DNA of 64,000 bases from Hsuehochloa calcarea (Eukaryota > Streptophyta > Magnoliopsida > Poales > Poaceae): the NCBI GenBank assembly GCA_036346395.1, contig CM070604.1, positions 38,033,662 to 38,097,661 on the forward strand, written 5' to 3'. The position numbers and the translations under genes were made by a program. Under the pieces are notes generated by a model. That model worked only from the letters and a program-made list of their open reading frames with translations. It ran no database searches and was not told the DNA's origin. Of the stretch, positions 59,084-64,000 are shown one piece after another; the first letter of the stretch is position 1; each line of letters begins with the position of its first letter.

Positions 59084-59443
59084 CCGATAACTAGCTAGCT
59101 CGGTACTCGGTAGGTTGATCACTTCACATTTGTGCTTCGTTCTGTTCATTCTGAAGCAGCAGGCCAACATCACCGAGATTTTTTACCCCCATGACGTTAC
59201 ACTAGGCGTTCAGGGGACAAGTTTTTTTTGTGTGTGTGTAAACATAGTACTTATTTAGGTGATAAAGAGGAGAACATATCACGTTCAAATGCAACAAATT
59301 TGCAAATCTGGAAATTCCGATCCGGACTGTTTCTCTAGATTGTGCACCAAAGGACCAGATCTCCCGCTTCCACACTCACCGCGCCAACTTTCCATTAGAC
59401 CCCTCCGGCTTCTTTTTATTAGACCCCCCACTTCCTTGTAAAA
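59084..59443 (+). other. TBL 3' flank
   Basis: Presumed 3' UTR and downstream sequence. A (TG)n run occurs near 59230. No other feature seen. Confidence 0.45.
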
Positions 59444-59697
59444 GCATAAACAATGGTAGAGACGACTGTTATCTATATACTTTTTTATATTATTTATAGA
59501 CAAAATTAAAAATAAATTCTACAATGGTTTGTCTCTATGGGACCTCAATTCATACAATGGTGTTGTATATTGTCTATTGAGTTATCTCTTCACAAAAGAG
59601 ACAATTAAACTCTCTCTCATCCCTTTCTCTCTCATATCAACAAAACTCATATGTGACAAAACTTGTAGGCAACTGACATCACACCATTGTGTATGCC
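59444..59697. mobile_element. Candidate MITE with inverted ends
   Basis: The ends GCATAAACAATGGTAGAGA (left) and the complement of ACACCATTGTGTATGC (right) form imperfect inverted repeats of about 14 bp around an AT-rich core without coding capacity. 'GCATNNACAATGGT' ends are common among grass MITEs. The target duplication is not clear. Confidence 0.5.
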
Positions 59698-61040
59698 CTA
59701 ATCCCCTTGCCGCCAGTGGTGGGCACACCGCAAATGCAATAGGTGCCTTGCTGGAAGATGTAAGGCCTAGTGGCATATGCATGGCAAAATGAAGCATGTG
59801 CTCATGGGATATGAGTATATGACTGAGCGAACTAAACGTGCATTCCTCTGTCACGCTAGAAATTGCTTGAAAAAGAATACCTATATGGTGGCCATTTCAC
59901 TGTATTTTGATCGAGAATAAAGATGATGTTGTATAAGGAAGAAAAGACTATTTTGGCTAGCAAATTAGCTGTTATAAAATTTAGTTTGATGTTCTATTCC
60001 AAGTCACGACTAATTGTGTTTTAAGATGATTTGACTTTATTTTAATTTTAAATAGTAAAAGTAACTTTAATTATATAAAATTATAAAAATAATATCACGC
60101 CAAACTAGACAAACACGCGCATCTCTTGCAGCGCTTTTGCACTATAGTAAAAGTGGGCAGGGCTGCAGCACGTCGTGACGGCGTGGCAGACAACCTGCGG
60201 CGAATGCGAACCGCGAGATGAGCCTACTGCGGACAGAGACCGCGGCAGTCCGAGATTAATTGCAGTCCAGCTAAGCGTACCTGGGATGCTACACAAACTA
60301 GGGAATTGCTCCATGACCTGCGGGCCACATTTGGAGATGTTGCTGGATGATGGATATAGGTATGTCTTTTTTGTGTGTTACATTGCAGCAGCACGTACGC
60401 ATGCATGGGACAGGTAACTGCCACGCATCGGAGAGAGCTGTATGCAGCGATCCGAGTGCACGGAAGGAATGATGTTGTGGTTGTGGTGTGCGGCAAGCGC
60501 ATTCGGATGTTCAGATCCGCGGTAGGAACTTGTAGCGATTCGAGTGTGTGGTAGGGGTTATATGTAACATGTCGTGTGCTAATTTTATCATTTCGAACAT
60601 TGATTAGGAGGGAGAGAGAGTGGACTTATATTTGCTATTTTATTTTAAAAGAGATTAAATGAGTCAAAAAAATCCCGGGCAACCAGGAGACGAAGGGGTC
60701 CAGTGCTATGGGGGGTGGATCCGGTGCTCCATCCTCACATGCACCACTCCTCATGGATTCACCGCTGGTCACGTCACCGTGAGACACATCAGCGCACATT
60801 TAGCCTATTAATTCTGGTAATGTGGTGGCCGCGCGTGAACCCCGGCTCCGAGACAGCAGTAGGACCTGCTGGCTCTAGGACGGGCCTCGGCGGTGTACCA
60901 TCAGACTCCTCGCGGGCTTCATGTTCTCGGCGCGTGAGGGCAGTGCAGGGATCATGATGCTCCTTCGTGGACTTCGGCACTGTTAGAGGTGTCAACAGCT
61001 CGACGAATTGAGCAGTAGTTTTGTTATATTTATATATTTT
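59698..61040. other. Intergenic sequence without recognised features
   Basis: Short frames only. I found no splice-linked coding sequence, terminal repeats or RNA gene. Two GC-richer stretches (60170-60320, 60820-60970) are not recognisable. Confidence 0.4.
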
Positions 61041-61212
61041 TTTAAGCGAGAAAAGTGATGCTATCTTTGATCGTTGAAATCCGAGTACATGAGTTACACA
61101 CATATAAACTATAGCTATCATGTGAACGCGTACAACTATCATGTGAACGCGTGATCCCTCGGAAGAGAATGCGTTATGCATGTAGGAAGTCGAGACATCA
61201 TCCTATCTAACA
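61041..61212 (-). repeat. 3' LTR of the TRIM element
   Basis: 172 bp. Longer than its partner because CTATCATGTGAACGCGT is present twice in tandem (about 61115-61152). The terminal base pair on the left has decayed (TTTAAG versus TGTAAG). Confidence 0.8.
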
Positions 61213-61699
61213 CGCCCCCCCCCAGTCGGAACGTCGTCAATGCGGATATTCAGAATGGACCTAAATTCGGTGAAGACGGAAATCTCGGAGACGACGGTTC
61301 GGCGATGATGATCCGGCGATGATGATCCGGCGTGATGACGACGGTAGACGGGCGCTCGGAAGGCCGTAGAGGGAGGGCCGTGTCGACGAGTGTGCCGCGT
61401 CACACGACGACGTCATCGGAAGAGAGGAGGCACCGGAGAGGTCGAAACCGAGGCAGTGAAGTCCGAAGCCGAGGAACGTCGACGGGTCTGCAGGGCGACG
61501 CAAACCGATCTATGATCGAAAAAATAGAGAAAACCCGATTTGAAGATGATCGGGAAAACTCTAATTGGTAGTCTATCGGATGATCGGTGACACGACTTAA
61601 ACTATGGGTTACGCAACCCGGAAGAGATCATGGAGATGAGATCATCTCCCAGGGGCGGCGCGGCGGAAGCAGTCGAGGCGGCAGCTCAGGAGCGGCATC

Positions 61700-61711
61700 G
61701 CTCTGATACCA
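61700..61711 (-). other. Primer-binding site of the TRIM, tRNA-iMet type
   Basis: On - TGGTATCAGAGC, an exact match, with no spacer to the LTR. Confidence 0.85.
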
Positions 61712-61861
61712 TGTAAGCGAGGAAAGTGACGCTATCTTTGATTATTGAAATCAGAGTATAAGAGTTACACGTATATAGACTACAGCTATCATGTGAACGC
61801 GTGATCCCTCGGAAGAAAGACGTCATGCATGTAGGAAGCCGAGGCACCATCCTGTCTAACA
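61712..61861 (-). repeat. 5' LTR of the TRIM element
   Basis: 150 bp, TGTAAGCGAGG...CTAACA on +. It abuts the primer site and has one copy of the CTATCATGTGAACGCGT unit. Confidence 0.82.
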
Positions 61862-63102
61862 TTTTTAAATGAATATGAATTCTAATATACTCGAATATGA
61901 ATTGAATATTATAACTAAGATGAATACGAATCGAATTCTTTCTTAATTTGATCAGATCCGAATATCCTACGGCATAATGAAGTTCAACAAGTTGGCACCA
62001 GTTTTATGGAAATATTTATACCTCTTTTTATGGTTCATCATGTAATAGTTGATCATTGGTGCCATTTTGCTACAAACCCTAACTAATTTTAAAGATATTG
62101 TAAAATAATCAGTTATAAACATGTCGAACTGGGCTAAAAAGAGCATGCAAAAAGCATTTTTGAGGATGTGGCAAAATAAAATAAAAAACAATTGTCAAAT
62201 TAAAGTCCACCATGACGATGGCCTCGTGGAGACGATCGAAATGCATAATAGCAAATTTGTTGGTGCAAAAGCCCACGAGCTTGTGAGAAGACACCATTCC
62301 TGAAGACTTGATTGTTCCAAAGGATGGTTGTAGCGACAGAAGGCTCGAATCCGAGGAATTTGGACACGATTGGCTTCGTAGCACACAAGAATTTCAAATC
62401 TAGCCCCTTTAGGCACGAATTTTCAATTTTGGCCCCCACCTCCCACGTCTTTGCGCCCGAAACGCAATAGGCCGCTCTTTCGTCGTAACGCAGACGGTCG
62501 TCGCTGCTGCGCCTCCCGCATCTGCAGACTAAAAGCTCGCATTCCGCACCACAATTGGTCTCTCTCCCGCGCTCGGCCCACTTGCCGCGGCAGTCGCCCT
62601 CCCCTACCACGCGCGCCGCACCCACGCGGCTCATTGTGCATCGGCGCTGCTGCGCCACGCCCGCCACGCACTACCGAGTCCTCCTAGCCCGGCTTGTGCG
62701 CGCCACGGGCAGCGCCGCGCCCGCCCGCCGCACGCTGCGCACCTCTCGCCGCAGCGCCCATGCGTCGCGTCTCCCCAACTTGGTCCCTTGCGTGCTGTGG
62801 CTCGCCGGCACCTGGTGCTAGCTGTCGCACGTAGACGCAATAAATTTTCTCGTTGAGCCAGAGAAGCAGAGAGGAAGTGAAGCAAAGAGGAAGAGAAGGG
62901 AGCTGCGAAGCAGTCCGGAGTTGCAGTTTTCGTAGTTGCATAAGTTATTCATCGTGTTTTGCACTCCAAGAGAAAGGTGATTGTGATCGACATGCTCAAT
63001 TCCTATGGTTTTAGTAATGTGATTAGCAACATTACTTGAATAAAATCGACATGCGAGGAGGAGCATGCGTTGGTCTCTGGTGTTGAAGGAGGAGCGGGTG
63101 AG
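61862..63102. other. Intergenic sequence with a GC-rich block
   Basis: The left part is AT-rich with repeated GAATATGAAT/ATACGAATCGAAT motifs (61870-61960). The block 62450-62830 is GC-rich with long frames on both strands but no recognised protein. It may be a transposon or gene-fragment remnant. Confidence 0.4.
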
Positions 63103-64000
63103 TGTAACAGCTCAAATTTCTTTTTCAGTTGAAAATAAAATTTAAATATTTTCTTGAATTTTTTAAAAGATTTTTCCTACTTATTTTAAAGCCACAATAA
63201 ATCATGTGCAAAAAGTAACTACCAATTATGAGTTGAAAATATTTTATTTAAGTCCAAAATGACCTAGGAAATTTTTATGAATTTTTCCATGTTTGTTGGA
63301 CTTTATTAGCTATTTTCTAAAGCCTAAATAAATTGTTGAAATTATTTTAAATCAGTAAAGCACTCAAAAATCCGAAAAAGTGGTCGGGCCGAATTTCTTC
63401 CACGGCCCACGGCCTTTTTCTTCAGCGCCGACCCACCATCGACCAGCTTTCTTCTCTTTGTCTCATCCGTCCGACCCCACCTGTCATCCCCTTCATCACC
63501 CTTCGTCTTCCTTCGGCCGAAAAAGAGCACCGTCGATCCGGTCATTTAACCTGCTTTGATTCATCTGTTTCCCCTCGAGATCGTGCCCAGTAACTGCCAT
63601 GATCATCATTCACTCCCGGCCTCAATCCATCGACCGTTTCTCCTTCTTAACTCGCTTTACTTATCGCCACCACGTCCGCCTTTATCACTCGCACATGACC
63701 CCGACAATCTAGCTATAAAAGGGGGAATTGCCTTTACATTTCCCCCGCACACTAGTCCCGCATCCACAACCACATTGCTTGTTTCTTTTCGTCGGAATCG
63801 AAGCCGAAGCTCCTCCGTCACAAGCACTAGCGCTACCGAGTGTGCCGTCGTCCGTTGTTCTCTGGTGTCGTCGTTCACACCAGAAGTTTCGTCGTGTCGT
63901 GTTCTACCTCAGGCATACTTCCTCTTCGCCGAAGGATCATCGGAGCACCGTTGCCACTAGAACCCATACTCCGCCGCCGCCAAACACTCCGTTATGCTCT
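63103..64000 (+). repeat. Start of a chromovirus LTR (continues beyond window)
   Basis: It begins TGTAACAGCTCAAATTTC, as do the other chromovirus LTRs here, followed by AT-rich sequence, then a GC/pyrimidine-rich part and a TATA box at 63714-63720. The matching element body must lie to the right. Confidence 0.7.
63714..63720 (+). promoter_or_regulatory. TATA box in the right-edge chromovirus LTR
   Basis: TATAAAA in AGCTATAAAAGGGGG, about 610 bp from the LTR start, matching the about 630-bp spacing in solo LTR E3. Confidence 0.55.

Larger units (their letters stand above)
61041..61861 (-). mobile_element. TRIM-type miniature LTR retrotransposon (821 bp)
   Basis: Two short direct repeats (61041-61212 and 61712-61861) flank about 500 bp. 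On -, the right LTR is followed inside by a perfect iMet primer site (61711-61700) and the left LTR is preceded by CTGGGGGGGGGCG, a polypurine tract. LTR ends are TGTTAG...TTACA on -. No coding domain is present, which fits terminal-repeat retrotransposons in miniature. Flanks are T-rich (ATTTT/TTTTT), so the duplication is plausible but ambiguous. Confidence 0.82.

Noticed and set aside
62200..62830. Frames in the GC-rich block at 62.4-62.8 kb
   Set aside because: Cys/Arg/Ala-rich on all frames and both strands with no recognisable motif.

Overview
This is a plant nuclear genome window, most likely from rice (Oryza) or a close grass relative. The evidence is GT-AG introns, a GC-rich grass-type coding exon (TBL gene), MITEs, and a dense nested stack of LTR retrotransposons of grass types (Tekay/Del-like chromoviruses, Tat-lineage gypsy, several copia). 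The species is inferred from sequence character, not from a search.

Three host genes are supported. (1) The 3' part of an importin-9 (karyopherin) gene runs on + through eleven exons from 5091 to 9929; its upstream exons lie beyond a copia element (1-5027) that sits in the preceding intron. (2) A complete five-exon heat-shock-factor-binding-protein gene (HSBP) lies convergently on - from 13129 to 11310. Its fourth intron is an AT-AC intron with strong U12 splice signals. (3) A TRICHOME BIREFRINGENCE-LIKE (TBL) O-acetyltransferase gene on + (52493-59083) is cut in two by a copia element with nearly identical LTRs (53181-58554). The two halves join in frame to 403 codons when the insert is skipped.

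The rest is mostly retrotransposon. From 13.35 to 16.2 kb lies a degenerate copia on -. From 16.5 to 46.7 kb is a nested stack. A Tat-like gypsy (G1: 16532-20087, resuming at 46280) was interrupted by a chromovirus LTR, flanked by the 5-bp duplication TACTC (20083-20087 and 46280-46284). That LTR, apparently a solo LTR read on -, holds a rearranged Tekay-type chromovirus (about 20.66-31.53 kb) and an intact-ended Tat-lineage gypsy (32037-43804; 688-bp LTRs; TSD CCCCT). The Tat element carries two RNase H regions in pol and an antisense, intron-containing gene between pol and the 3' LTR. From 46.78 to about 51.2 kb are LTR pieces of a copia, a second chromovirus and another gypsy. After the TBL gene come a MITE, a TRIM element (61041-61861), and at the right edge the start of another chromovirus LTR with its TATA box.

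The importin intron between 6270 and 8463 holds a 1.66-kb non-autonomous PIF/Harbinger-type element with TTA target duplications and GC-rich internal sequence. The segment 30316-31530, with the duplicated blocks 20232-20655 and 31530-31937, is a mosaic of LTR and pol pieces that may be an assembly artefact. No tRNA, rRNA or CRISPR features were seen.
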